Shown one piece after another: positions 23,704-32,226 of a stretch of DNA of 36,765 nucleotides; position 1 is the first letter of the stretch, and each line of letters starts with the position of its first letter. This stretch comes from Oceanicaulis sp. BBD 1991-10 (GTDB taxonomy: Bacteria > Pseudomonadota > Alphaproteobacteria > Caulobacterales > Maricaulaceae). The translations under genes were made by a program, and so were the position numbers. The stretch covers positions 2,583 through 39,347 of the forward strand of contig LYSW01000026.1 of NCBI GenBank assembly GCA_001657295.1, written 5' to 3'. Below the pieces are notes generated by a model that ran no database searches, was not told where the DNA came from, and saw nothing but the letters and a program-made list of their open reading frames with translations.

Positions 23704-25275
23704 ATGGCGACGTCGCAGTCGGAGGAAAGCCCTAGACCGGGTCCCGAATGGGACGCCATCATCATCGGCTCCGGCATGGGCGGGATGGCCGCCGGCTCCG
23801 CGCTGGCTCAGGTCGGCCACAAGGTGCTCCTGCTTGAGCGACACCAGACCCTGGGCGGTCTGACGCACAGCTTCACGCGCAACGGCTTCACCTGGGATGT
23901 CGGCGTTCATTATCTCAGCTCCATGGCGCCGGGCGACCGGATGCGCGACCTGCTCGATTTCATCTGCGATACGCCGATGGAGTTCGCGTCCCTGGGCTCG
24001 GTCTACGACACCCTTCATATCGGACAGGAGCCGCCGCTATCGCTCTCGCGCCCTTATGAAGCCTATGAGCGCGACCTGAAGGACCGATTTCCCGATCAGG
24101 CCGAGGCCGTTACGGCCTGGACCCAGGCCCTGCGCGAGGGCCGGGCGGCGATGTACAAGGTCTTCCCGACCCGCGCGATGCCGGCGATCGCCGGCGATGT
24201 GATGGACTGGCTCAACCGGCGGACCCTCGAAAAATACTGCGCGCGCACCACGCAGGAGGTGATCGACGAACTGACCGATGATCCCGTGCTGGCGGCGGCG
24301 ATGGCGGCTCAATGGGGCGATCATGGCGGTCGGCCCAGCAAGGCCAGCTTCGCCATGCACGCCACGATCGCGGCGAGTTATCTGATCTCCGGCTCCTGGT
24401 ATCCGGTCGGCGGCGCCGGCGCCTATGCCGCGCATATCCTGCCCTCGATCACCAGGAATGGCGGCGAAGCGCGCGGCGGGGCCGGCGTAGACGCCATCCT
24501 TCTCGAAGACGGGCGCGCGGTCGGGGTGCGGACCAGCGACGGCGAGGAGATTCGGGCGAAGGTCGTGATCTCCGATATCGGCGCGCGGGAGACGATCGAT
24601 ACGCTTCTGCCCTCTGAGGCCGGCCATGAGACCTGGCGCGACGAGATCCGCGCGTTGCCCTCCAGCATCGCCCATTTCAACATCTTCCTCGGCTTTGAGG
24701 GCGATATCGAAGCCGCCGGCGCCACGACGGCGAACCACTGGATCTTTCCGAGCGGTCAGGCCGACGTCGTCTGGACCAATGCGCCCGATGAAGCGCCGCC
24801 CCAAATGACCGTCGCCTTCGGATCGCTGAAGAATCCGGCCCATGACCCCGGCCCGACGCGCAAGCATACCGGTCAGATCATCGTCTGGGCGGACTGGTCC
24901 ACGGTCGCGAAATGGGCTGATCTGCCGCCCGGCGATCGCGGTGACGCGTATGCGGACTTCAAGCGCCGCGCCGAAGACACGCTGATGGCGATGTTTGAGC
25001 GACACTTCCCCGAACTCGCCAAGCTTGTCGTGTATCGCGAGCTCGCCACGCCTTTGTCCACGGTCTCCTTCACCGGACACCGGCAAGGCGCCTTCTATGG
25101 ACTGGACGTGACCCCGGCGCGGGTGATGAGCGACGCGCTTCGGGCGCAGACGCCGGTTCCCGGTCTCTTTCTCACGGGTCAGGACGTGGTGTGCCCCGGC
25201 ATTCCCGGCGCGCTGATGGGCGGGCTGCTGTCGGCGGCCAGCGTTGATCGCAAAGTCTTCATGCATATGCGGTGA
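23704..25275 (+). CDS. FAD-dependent oxidoreductase, retinol saturase/phytoene desaturase (CrtI)-like
   Basis: 523 residues. A Rossmann FAD-binding motif GSGMGGMAAGSALAQVGHKV lies near residue 23, followed by LLERHQTLGGLTHSF and WDVGVHYL, as in the CrtI/retinol saturase group. The C-terminal FAD signature is LFLTGQDVVCPGIPGALMGG, close to that of all-trans-retinol 13,14-reductase-like proteins. It probably reduces or desaturates a carotenoid-like or other polyene lipid. No other carotenoid gene is nearby, so the substrate is open. GGGAGA precedes the ATG at 23704. It is convergent with a TetR regulator, a usual arrangement for lipid-responsive control, but the two do not share a promoter. Confidence 0.87.
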   Translation: MATSQSEESPRPGPEWDAIIIGSGMGGMAAGSALAQVGHKVLLLERHQTLGGLTHSFTRNGFTWDVGVHYLSSMAPGDRMRDLLDFICDTPMEFASLGSVYDTLHIGQEPPLSLSRPYEAYERDLKDRFPDQAEAVTAWTQALREGRAAMYKVFPTRAMPAIAGDVMDWLNRRTLEKYCARTTQEVIDELTDDPVLAAAMAAQWGDHGGRPSKASFAMHATIAASYLISGSWYPVGGAGAYAAHILPSITRNGGEARGGAGVDAILLEDGRAVGVRTSDGEEIRAKVVISDIGARETIDTLLPSEAGHETWRDEIRALPSSIAHFNIFLGFEGDIEAAGATTANHWIFPSGQADVVWTNAPDEAPPQMTVAFGSLKNPAHDPGPTRKHTGQIIVWADWSTVAKWADLPPGDRGDAYADFKRRAEDTLMAMFERHFPELAKLVVYRELATPLSTVSFTGHRQGAFYGLDVTPARVMSDALRAQTPVPGLFLTGQDVVCPGIPGALMGGLLSAASVDRKVFMHMR

Positions 25276-25278
25276 GGG

Positions 25279-25299
25279 GCAGGGCGGCTCGCCTCCTGC
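25279..25299. terminator. hairpin between convergent genes
   Basis: GCAGGG (25279-25284) and the complementary part of CCTCCTGC (25292-25299) form an imperfect hairpin with a CTCG loop and one bulge. It fills the 23-base space between the stop codons of the oxidoreductase and TetR genes. There is no T-run. A bidirectional transcription block is possible. Confidence 0.25.
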
Positions 25300-25937
25300 T
25301 AAGGCGCCGCGCGGCCCTCCACCCCGAACCGCCGGAAGGCGCTGAGATGGTCGATCAGCATGTCGCGGTCCATCTTGGCCGGGTCGTCCAGCCACCAGTC
25401 GAGCAGATGGAACACTGCGCCCACCTCACAACGCGCCGCGCTCTCCAGATCAAGGTCGGCCCGCGCCCATCCGTCCTTAAGACCTTGCTCCAACTCCTCC
25501 ACCCGCAAGGCGACGATGGCGTCGACCACCTCGCGCTGAAGCGGATTGTCGGTCGCGCCGCGGCTGAGCAGCAGGCGGAATAGCGCGCCGTACGTCTCTG
25601 CAAAGGTCACCACGCCGTCCATCGCCGCCCGGTCGACCGCTTCGCGCCCGCCATCGACCTGGCGCGAGGCGGCCAGGCCGGAGAGGACCATCGCCTGGCC
25701 GGCGCGCATCACTTCGGCGAACAGCGCGTCCTTGTCGGGATAATGTGTGTAGAGCGTGCCCATGGCGACGCCGGCTTCCTTGGCGATGTCGGCGATGCGC
25801 GCGCCGGCGAGGCCCTGGCGGGCAAACACCGCCGCGCCGGCCGCGACGAGCTTGAGCCGGGTCTCTTCGGTCTGATTTTTCCGGCGTCTGGGCGCCATGT
25901 GCGGCATCTCCGGCTCAGCCATTTCCGGCCCCGTCAT
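25299..25937 (-). CDS. TetR/AcrR family transcriptional regulator
   Basis: 212 residues. The N-terminal helix-turn-helix domain covers about residues 22-68, with LVAAGAAVFARQGLAGARIA followed by DIAKEAGVAMGTLYTHYPDK. The C-terminal helical ligand-binding domain is not assigned to a ligand. The ATG at 25937 is preceded by GGTGAGG; a methionine at residue 14 (MAPRRRK) is a later alternative. A nested palindrome starts 16 bases upstream of this start and lies between this gene and the divergent envelope genes, so the protein probably represses itself and may control them. The oxidoreductase on its other side is convergent. Confidence 0.9.
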   Translation of the reverse strand: MTGPEMAEPEMPHMAPRRRKNQTEETRLKLVAAGAAVFARQGLAGARIADIAKEAGVAMGTLYTHYPDKDALFAEVMRAGQAMVLSGLAASRQVDGGREAVDRAAMDGVVTFAETYGALFRLLLSRGATDNPLQREVVDAIVALRVEELEQGLKDGWARADLDLESAARCEVGAVFHLLDWWLDDPAKMDRDMLIDHLSAFRRFGVEGRAAP

Positions 25938-25952
25938 CGCAGCCTCACCTTA

Positions 25953-25985
25953 ATTGAATATTATTTCATTGAAAAAATATTCAAT
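25953..25985. promoter_or_regulatory. nested palindromic operator candidate for the TetR regulator
   Basis: ATTGAATATT (25953-25962) and AATATTCAAT (25976-25985) are perfect 10-base inverted arms separated by 13 bases. Inside the spacer TTTCA-T-TGAAA (25964-25974) is a second, smaller palindrome. The site sits just upstream of the TetR-family start (25937, minus) and 44 bases before the divergent gene at 26029, and is strikingly AT-rich in GC-rich surroundings. It is the best operator candidate in the window. Confidence 0.55.
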
Positions 25986-26028
25986 ATGTGGAGTCCTGTC
26001 CTCGAGCCGCCTGAAGGGGACGCCGGAG

Positions 26029-26364
26029 ATGATCGCAACGCTTCTTACCGCGGCGCTGGCCGTCGCCGCGACGCCCGGCCCGCAGCCCATGCCCGCGCAG
26101 TATTGTCAGCCCGCAGCCGACGGCCCGCCCAGGGCCATCGGCGTGGTCACCGGATACGGCCTGGTGCTCGGAGAGCGCTATCGCGCGGGCGAGATGAGCC
26201 AGAGCGCGTTGATGACCGCTATCCAGCGCATTCAGGCCGTCGTGCGCGCATCTGCTGAAGGCCGGCCGGATGAGGCCTGCGCGCTGATCCTGCCCCTTGA
26301 GACGGACTATAATCTCGAACGCCCCGACATGGAGGCGCTGCCGGCCGCGCCCCTTGCGCCCTAA
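26029..26364 (+). CDS. small exported protein of unknown function
   Basis: 111 residues with a signal peptide (MIATLLTAALAVAATPGPQP, cleavage near residues 14-20). The mature part is short with two cysteines (AQYCQPAAD and DEACALILP) that may pair. No family is recognised. AAGGGGA lies about nine bases before ATG 26029; an in-frame start at 25954 would begin inside the palindromic operator and is unlikely. It lies 33 bases upstream of an OmpA-family gene and is probably cotranscribed with it. Confidence 0.7.
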   Translation: MIATLLTAALAVAATPGPQPMPAQYCQPAADGPPRAIGVVTGYGLVLGERYRAGEMSQSALMTAIQRIQAVVRASAEGRPDEACALILPLETDYNLERPDMEALPAAPLAP

Positions 26365-26397
26365 GGCGCGGGAGCGTCGCGAAATGGGGAGACTGAC

Positions 26398-27303
26398 ATG
26401 ATCAAGAAAATGCTGCTCGCGCTCGCCGCCGCCCTGCTGATCTCCGCCGCTCAGGGCCAGGTCACCGTTCCGGTCCACCCCCTGATCGAGCCCTATGAGG
26501 GTTCGCGCCTGGGCTCCAGCGAAGCGCGCGCCTTTGACGAATACCGCCTGATCAACGGCTTTGACTTCGAGGCGCGCGAAGCCGTGTCTATGACCGTGCA
26601 AGGCCGGGTGACGCGGATGTATTTCACCAATCCGGACGGCCGTTCAGAGCTGGAGATCTTCGCCAATTACCGCGACGCCCTGGATGCAGCGGGCCTGGAG
26701 GAGATCTGGTCTTGCGCCGGCGACGGCGACTGCACCACGGGGTCCACCCGAAACGCGTTCAGCCGCCATAACGGGATCAGCGCCATCAACGGGCCGAACT
26801 CCCGCTACGTCGCGGGGCGTTTAAGCTATCAAGGCCGCACCGCCTACATCGCGCTGGCCGTCGGCCGGCGCGGAACCTCCATCGATATCGTCGAAACCGA
26901 CGAGATGGAGCAGGGGCTGGCGGCCATCAGCCTGGAAGGCCTGCTTGGAGGACTGGAAACGGACGGTCATGTCCGCGTGGACGGGTTGCGCTTCGCCCAT
27001 GACAGCGACGAACTCCTCGCCGAGTCCGCGCACGCGCTGGGCGTGCTGGCGGCGCTGCTCGAGGCCCGGCCCAACCTGTCGCTCTATGTCGTCGGTCACA
27101 GCGACATGACCGGTTCGCTGGCTCATAATCTCGACTTGTCGGAACGCCGGGCGGCGTCGGTCATCGCGGCGCTGGTGGAGGATTACGCCATCCCCGCCGG
27201 CCGTCTGGAGGCAAGAGGCGTCGGACCGCTCGCGCCGGAAACGACCAACGCGACACAGGACGGCCGCGCGCTCAATCGCCGGGTGGAAGTCGTCGCGCGC
27301 TAG
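26398..27303 (+). CDS. OmpA-family protein with DUF4892-like N-terminal domain
   Basis: 301 residues: a signal peptide (MIKKMLLALAAALLISAAQG), an N-terminal domain resembling DUF4892 (about 25-185, including GRVTRMYFTNPDGRSELEIF and the cysteine pair WSCAGDGDCTTG), and a C-terminal OmpA/MotB peptidoglycan-binding domain (about 195-300). The OmpA part shows LRFAHDSDELLAESAHALGV, VVGHSDMTGSLAHNLDLSER and the final GRALNRRVEV, so the aspartate and arginine that hold diaminopimelate are present. It is probably a periplasmic or outer-membrane-linked, cell-wall-bound protein. It may be in the same transcript as the small exported gene upstream and under the TetR operator. Confidence 0.85.
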   Translation: MIKKMLLALAAALLISAAQGQVTVPVHPLIEPYEGSRLGSSEARAFDEYRLINGFDFEAREAVSMTVQGRVTRMYFTNPDGRSELEIFANYRDALDAAGLEEIWSCAGDGDCTTGSTRNAFSRHNGISAINGPNSRYVAGRLSYQGRTAYIALAVGRRGTSIDIVETDEMEQGLAAISLEGLLGGLETDGHVRVDGLRFAHDSDELLAESAHALGVLAALLEARPNLSLYVVGHSDMTGSLAHNLDLSERRAASVIAALVEDYAIPAGRLEARGVGPLAPETTNATQDGRALNRRVEVVAR

Positions 27304-27373
27304 CCAGTCTCGTCGTCACCTCGGACAAGGCGGGCCATGACAGGATGGCTGCGGCTCAGGCGGCGCGTCAGCG

Positions 27374-27826
27374 TCAACCGCCCGCCACCAGGCTCAGCCA
27401 TTGGGCGGACAGGGCCGGCGCGCCGGCGCCGTCAATCTCCACCGTGCAGTCCTGCTTGAGCTGGATCTGGCCTGGTTTGCGTTCGCTGACGCCGGCCAGG
27501 GTGAAGACCCCGCGCACCCGCGATCCCACACGGACCGGGGACAGGAATCTCACCTTGTCGAAGCCGTAATTGATGCCGATCGCGCCCTCGGGGAAGGGCG
27601 GCAGGCACTGACCGGCGAGATGGCTGAGCATGGACAGCGTCAGGAAGCCATGGGCGATCGGCCCGCCGAACGGCGTTTCCTTCGCCGCGCGCTCTGGATC
27701 GACATGGATGAATTGATGATCCAGCGTCACGTCGGCGAAGGCGTTCACGCGAGACTGATCGATCTCAAACCAGTCGGAAACGTGCGTTTCGCCGATGCGG
27801 GCGGAATAGGTGTCGAGCAAGGTCAT
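27374..27826 (-). CDS. MaoC family dehydratase (NodN-like)
   Basis: A 150-residue hot-dog-fold protein. The hydratase motif is FADVTLDHQFIHVDPE, with catalytic Asp36 and His41, followed by FGGPIAHGFLTLSM. These are the signatures of (R)-specific enoyl-CoA hydratases and NodN-like proteins. It probably hydrates a 2-enoyl-CoA; chain length is not evident. It is the third gene of a minus-strand set after tenA and a small membrane protein, 31 bases downstream of the latter. There is no obvious metabolic tie between them. Confidence 0.9.
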   Translation of the reverse strand: MTLLDTYSARIGETHVSDWFEIDQSRVNAFADVTLDHQFIHVDPERAAKETPFGGPIAHGFLTLSMLSHLAGQCLPPFPEGAIGINYGFDKVRFLSPVRVGSRVRGVFTLAGVSERKPGQIQLKQDCTVEIDGAGAPALSAQWLSLVAGG

Positions 27827-27857
27827 GGGCGGACCCTGTCCGGCGTTGCGTTACGGG

Positions 27858-28142
27858 TCAAGCGTCCCCGCGCCGCCAGCGCCGCCAGGCGAGCTTGGAC
27901 AGTCCGAACAGCGAGATCGCCAGCCAGCAGATTTCGATCACGAAACTGGCCAGATTGAAGGTCACCATCAACGAGATGAGCAGCAGGATCGCGCCGATCA
28001 GGTTCAGCATCAGATACCAGAACCCGTCTCCTTGCACCTTTTCCAGCTGGAGCAGGAAAAAGGCGGCGAGGATGCACAAAACTCCGGTCAAGCCGACATA
28101 GTCTGACCACAACATGGCTTCGATCCCGCTCGGCCCGCTCAT
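27858..28142 (-). CDS. small membrane protein, CBU_0592 family-like
   Basis: 94 residues with three membrane helices (about 13-32, 40-60, 65-83) and a short basic C-terminus (KLAWRRWRRGDA). The stretch VGLTGVLCILAAFFLLQLEK and YLMLNLIGAILLLISL fit the small CBU_0592-type membrane family, whose function I do not know. Its ATG overlaps the tenA stop by four bases (ATGA), so translation is coupled to tenA. An internal ATG at 28115 could be an alternative start. Confidence 0.8.
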   Translation of the reverse strand: MSGPSGIEAMLWSDYVGLTGVLCILAAFFLLQLEKVQGDGFWYLMLNLIGAILLLISLMVTFNLASFVIEICWLAISLFGLSKLAWRRWRRGDA

Positions 28143-28810
28143 GGCGTCACCGGCCAGCTTTCACGCCGCCAGGCGGCGTCCCAGAACATCCACTCAAACT
28201 GCGTGCAGCGCAGAAAAGCGGTGTGCATGCGCGCAACCGTGTCCGGATCGGCCTTGGCGGCGGCCACATCCGTGATCGCGATGACGTCGCGCGTGGCGGC
28301 TTCAAATCCCTCATCGGCATAGGTCTCGATCCAGGCGCGATAGGGATTGTCCGCGCCGGCGGCGGCGTGGATGCGCGTTCCGACATCCTGATAGACCCAG
28401 AAGCAGGGCAGGATGGCTGCGGCCAGCTCGGCGAAGCCCTGGGTCTGGGCCACGGACAGGAGATAGCTGGTATAGGCCAGACAGGTCGGCGAGGGCTCGG
28501 CGTTCGCCGCCGTCGCCTGTTCGATCCCGAACTGGCCCAGATAGTCGGCGTGAAGCGCGCGCTCGACCTGCACCGCCTCGGTGGCGCCGCCGGCGAACAC
28601 CATCAGGGCGTGGCCGTCCGGGGCCTTGGCGGCGGCCAGCGCCAGCGCTTTGGCGTATTCGGCCAGATACAGGCTGTCCTGGACGATATAATGGGCGAAC
28701 ACGTCCTTGCTCAGCGTGCCGTCGGCCAGCGCGGTGTTGAACGGCATTGCGTAGATCGCCTCGCGGACCTTGGCGACCTTGGTCCAGGCGTCGTCACTGA
28801 ATCGGGACAT
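28139..28810 (-). CDS. tenA: TenA family protein (thiaminase II / aminopyrimidine aminohydrolase)
   Basis: A 223-residue cytoplasmic enzyme that salvages the pyrimidine half of degraded thiamine by hydrolysing aminomethyl-pyrimidine. The catalytic cysteine is Cys136 in ILPCFWVYQDVG, and Asp45 in YIVQDSLYL and the C-terminal QFEWMFWDAAW glutamate complete the usual site. AAGGAG precedes the ATG at 28810. I looked for a TPP riboswitch in the upstream gap (28811-28948) and saw no CTGAGA-type core. It is followed by the overlapping CBU_0592-like gene. Confidence 0.93.
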   Translation of the reverse strand: MSRFSDDAWTKVAKVREAIYAMPFNTALADGTLSKDVFAHYIVQDSLYLAEYAKALALAAAKAPDGHALMVFAGGATEAVQVERALHADYLGQFGIEQATAANAEPSPTCLAYTSYLLSVAQTQGFAELAAAILPCFWVYQDVGTRIHAAAGADNPYRAWIETYADEGFEAATRDVIAITDVAAAKADPDTVARMHTAFLRCTQFEWMFWDAAWRRESWPVTP

Positions 28811-28948
28811 GACAGCTCCTTGGCGGGGAAGGGAGGGGCGGCTTAGCCGCGTGTGCGGCGCCCGGCAAGTATGAAGCGGTGTTCAGTTGCCGCTCGCGAG
28901 CCGGCATGGCAGCTTCTCGGCGAACTGTTTTCCGGATAGGGGCTTGCG

Positions 28949-31900
28949 ATGAAACGGGCGGTTTTGGGGGCCTTGGGCGCCCTGGCGATGGCGGCGGCGG
29001 CCTCGGGTCAGGAGGCGGAACACTGGCTGCGCCAGCCTGCGGTTTCGCCGGACGGGCGGAGCATCATCTTTACGGCCTGGGGCGATTTATGGCGCGTGGA
29101 CGCGGCGGGCGGCACGGCCATTCCGCTCACCGTCGACGACGCCTGGGACGGTCATCCCGTCTGGTCGCGCGACGGGTCACAGATCGCCTTCGCCTCGGAC
29201 CGATTCGGCGATCTCGACGTTTTCGTCATGGCGGCGGACGGATCGGATCTGCGCCGGCTGACCTACCATTCCGCCAGCGATTATCCGTCCGACTTCACGC
29301 CCGACGGCGCGGCCGTGCTGTTCTCTTCGGCGCGCGGGGATTCGGCCAGCTCCAGCTATTTTCCCACCGGCGCCTTGCCGGAGCTCTATCAGATCGGCGT
29401 CGACGGCGGGGCGCCGCGGATGGTGATGACCAATCCGGCGGTCGAGGCGCGCTTCAGTCCGGACGGGACGCGCATCGCCTATCGCGAGGAAAAGGCGTAC
29501 GAAAACGATCTGCGCCAGCGCGACGTCTCCAGCTTTGCGCGCGATATCTGGATTTATGACATCGCCAGCGGCGCCCACGAGCAGGTGACCGACAACGCCG
29601 GGGGGGACCACGCCCCGGCCTGGGACGGTGACGACGCGCTGTTCCTGTTGTCCGAAGTCGACGGCGACAGCTTCAACGCCTGGCGGCTCAACCTCGCCGA
29701 CGGCGAGCGCGAGCGCCTGTCCAGCCACACGCCTCACGCCGCCCGCGAGCTGAGCGCCAGCGCCGACGGCCTTCTGGCCTATTCCTATCATGGCGATCTT
29801 TACACGGTGCGCCGCGGCGAAGAGCCCGTGCGCGTGGACGTGACATTCCCCGCCAGCCTGTTGCGCAATGCGCCGACGCCCTTCCCGGTCGCCGGCCGGG
29901 TCAGTGAATTTGCGATCTCGCCGGACGGCCAGGAGATCGCCTTCATCGCGCGCGGCGAGGTTTTCGTCACCGCGGTGGATTTCTCCGCCACTGTGCGCAT
30001 CACCGACACGCCCGAACAGGAGCGCTCGGTCAGTTTTGCGCCCGACGGGCGGTCGCTGATCTATGCCGGCAATCGCGGCGGCGCCTGGACGCTTTTTGAA
30101 ACCACGCTGGAGGACGCCAGCGAGCCGCGCTTTTCCGCCGCCACCCAGTGGCGCGAGCGCGAGGTGTTCCGGCCGGAAGCCGGCGGTGAAGCCTTCCAGC
30201 CGCTGTATTCCCCGGATGGAGCCAGCATCGCCTTTGTCGAAAATCGCGACCTGATCAGCGTGATCGACGCCGACGGCGCCAATAAGCGCACGATCTTCAC
30301 CGCCGAGCAGAACTACTCCTACGCCGACGGCGATATCAGCTTCGACTGGTCGCCGGATTCAAATTGGATCACAGCCACCTACATCACCGGCAGCCTGTTC
30401 TACACCGATATCGGGGTCGCACCGGCGGACGGGTCGGCGGCCGCACGCAATATCTCCATCACCGGCTATGGCGATAACGGCCCGATCTGGCACCCCTCAG
30501 GCGATGTCATCTACTGGTTTTCCGACCGCTACGGCGAGCGCACCCATGGCAGCTGGGGCTCCGAGTTCGACGTTGTCGCGGCGTTTCTGACCCAGCCGGG
30601 CTGGGACCGCTTCAACCTGACCGAACAGGAGCGCGCCCTGCTTGAAGAGATGGGCGAGCAAGAGCCTGAAGAGGGCGAAGAGCGTCCCTCCGGCGGCCTT
30701 CTGGATTTCTTCAACTGGGTCGACGACATGATGGAGGAGGGCGAAGAGGAAAGCCCGCAACAGCTGGATTTCGACGCCGCCGAAGACCGCTTCACGCGCC
30801 TGACGATCCATTCTTCCCGCTTGAGCGACGCCGTGTGGAGCGAGGATTTGTCCAAACTCTACTATTTGGCGGCGTTTGAGGGCGGGTTCGACCTGTGGGT
30901 CCACGATCTGCACGAGCGCGAAACCCGGCGGCTCGCGGCGCTGAACGCGCGCGGCGGCGTGGATATCGAATTGATCGATGACAGCAGCGCCGTCATTCTC
31001 GCCAACGGTTCGCTTCGCAAGATCAATCTGTCGAACGGATCGCCGGAAGGCATTGCGATCTCAGGGGAGATGACCCTGCGCGCCGATGCGGAACGGGGCT
31101 ATTTCTTCGACCATGTCTGGCGCCAGGTGGCGGACAAATTCTACGATCCAGACTTCCACGGCGTCGACTGGGACGCCATGCGCGCCGCCTATGAGCCGAA
31201 GGTCGCCGCGGTCTCCAACAATCGCGATTTCGCCACCTTGATGTCCGAACTCCTCGGCCAGCTCAACGCCAGCCATACCGGCATGTATTATAATCCGCGC
31301 CCTGAAGGCACGGATGACAGCACCGCCGCGCTGGGCGCGATCTTTGATCTGACATCCGACGCCTCGGGCTTGGTGATCGCTGAAGTCCTGCCCGGCGGCC
31401 CGCTGGACCGCGACGGTTTGGACGTCGAGCCGGGCTCCCGCATCACGGCGATCTCCGGCGTCGCGCTGGATGGAGCGGTCAATCCGTTCTCGCTGCTCAA
31501 CCGGGTCGCGGGCGACCGGATCCGCATCACCCTGGCCGCCCCGGACGGCGGGCGGGAAGAGGATGTGATCATCCGCACCTATTCGCGCGGCGCGGAGAAC
31601 CAGGCGCTCTATGAGCGGTGGATCGACCGTCGCCGCGCCATCGTCGATGAGGCGTCCGACGGCCGGATCGGCTATGTGCATATCCGCTCCATGTCCGATA
31701 GCGGCTATCGCCAGATCTATGGCGAGCTGATGGGGCGCAATTTTCACAAGGAGGCCGTGGTCGTGGACACCCGCTTTAACGGCGGCGGCTGGCTTCATGA
31801 CGAGCTTCTGGTGCTGCTCACCGGCGAGTCGTATTTCAATCTGCGCGTCCGCGGCCGCATCATTTCCGGCGCGCCGGAAGAGCGCTGGACCAAGCCCAGC

Positions 31901-32218
31901 GCGGTCGTGATGAATGAGGGTAATTATTCCAACGCTCACATGTTCCCCTGGGCGTTCGATCATTTTGATGTCGGCCCGCTCGTCGGCATGCCGGTCCCGG
32001 GCACCGGAACGGCGGTCTGGTGGGAAGGTCTGATGAGCGGCGATTTGCGCTTCGGCATCCCGCAATTGCCCGTCCTGGACGAGAATGATCAACCGGTGGA
32101 GAACCAGACGCTGCAGCCCGATTATCTGGTGGACAACCCGCCGGCCGAAGCGGCGGCGGGCGAAGACTTGCCTCTTCTGCGCGCGGTCGAGGTCTTGCTG
32201 GAGGATCTGGATGGGTAG
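28949..32218 (+). CDS. periplasmic tricorn-type S41 peptidase
   Basis: 1089 residues with a signal peptide (MKRAVLGALGALAMAAAASG). Two PD40/WD40-like beta-propellers (about 25-330 and 330-570) begin with LRQPAVSPDGRSIIFTAWGD and act as substrate filters. A strongly acidic insert at about 565-605 (EEMGEQEPEEGEE, then DDMMEEGEEES) follows. The C-terminal half has a core domain, a PDZ domain (about 790-880) and the S41 catalytic domain. The tricorn tetrad is intact: Ser775-His776 (LNASHTGMYY), Ser994 (NEGNYSNAHMFPWAF) and Glu1051 (VENQTLQPDYLV). It probably degrades peptides or misfolded proteins in the periplasm. AGGGG precedes the ATG. FkbM gene follows after eight bases. Confidence 0.93.
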   Translation: MKRAVLGALGALAMAAAASGQEAEHWLRQPAVSPDGRSIIFTAWGDLWRVDAAGGTAIPLTVDDAWDGHPVWSRDGSQIAFASDRFGDLDVFVMAADGSDLRRLTYHSASDYPSDFTPDGAAVLFSSARGDSASSSYFPTGALPELYQIGVDGGAPRMVMTNPAVEARFSPDGTRIAYREEKAYENDLRQRDVSSFARDIWIYDIASGAHEQVTDNAGGDHAPAWDGDDALFLLSEVDGDSFNAWRLNLADGERERLSSHTPHAARELSASADGLLAYSYHGDLYTVRRGEEPVRVDVTFPASLLRNAPTPFPVAGRVSEFAISPDGQEIAFIARGEVFVTAVDFSATVRITDTPEQERSVSFAPDGRSLIYAGNRGGAWTLFETTLEDASEPRFSAATQWREREVFRPEAGGEAFQPLYSPDGASIAFVENRDLISVIDADGANKRTIFTAEQNYSYADGDISFDWSPDSNWITATYITGSLFYTDIGVAPADGSAAARNISITGYGDNGPIWHPSGDVIYWFSDRYGERTHGSWGSEFDVVAAFLTQPGWDRFNLTEQERALLEEMGEQEPEEGEERPSGGLLDFFNWVDDMMEEGEEESPQQLDFDAAEDRFTRLTIHSSRLSDAVWSEDLSKLYYLAAFEGGFDLWVHDLHERETRRLAALNARGGVDIELIDDSSAVILANGSLRKINLSNGSPEGIAISGEMTLRADAERGYFFDHVWRQVADKFYDPDFHGVDWDAMRAAYEPKVAAVSNNRDFATLMSELLGQLNASHTGMYYNPRPEGTDDSTAALGAIFDLTSDASGLVIAEVLPGGPLDRDGLDVEPGSRITAISGVALDGAVNPFSLLNRVAGDRIRITLAAPDGGREEDVIIRTYSRGAENQALYERWIDRRRAIVDEASDGRIGYVHIRSMSDSGYRQIYGELMGRNFHKEAVVVDTRFNGGGWLHDELLVLLTGESYFNLRVRGRIISGAPEERWTKPSAVVMNEGNYSNAHMFPWAFDHFDVGPLVGMPVPGTGTAVWWEGLMSGDLRFGIPQLPVLDENDQPVENQTLQPDYLVDNPPAEAAAGEDLPLLRAVEVLLEDLDG

Positions 32219-32226
32219 GCGCGCCG

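Noticed and set aside
24037-25395. Minus-strand frame of about 450 codons opposite the FAD oxidoreductase
   Set aside because: It is a shadow of a well-recognised FAD enzyme.
28811-28948. Possible TPP riboswitch before tenA
   Set aside because: No CTGAGA/ACCTGA-type conserved core is present on the minus strand of this gap, and the gap is short.
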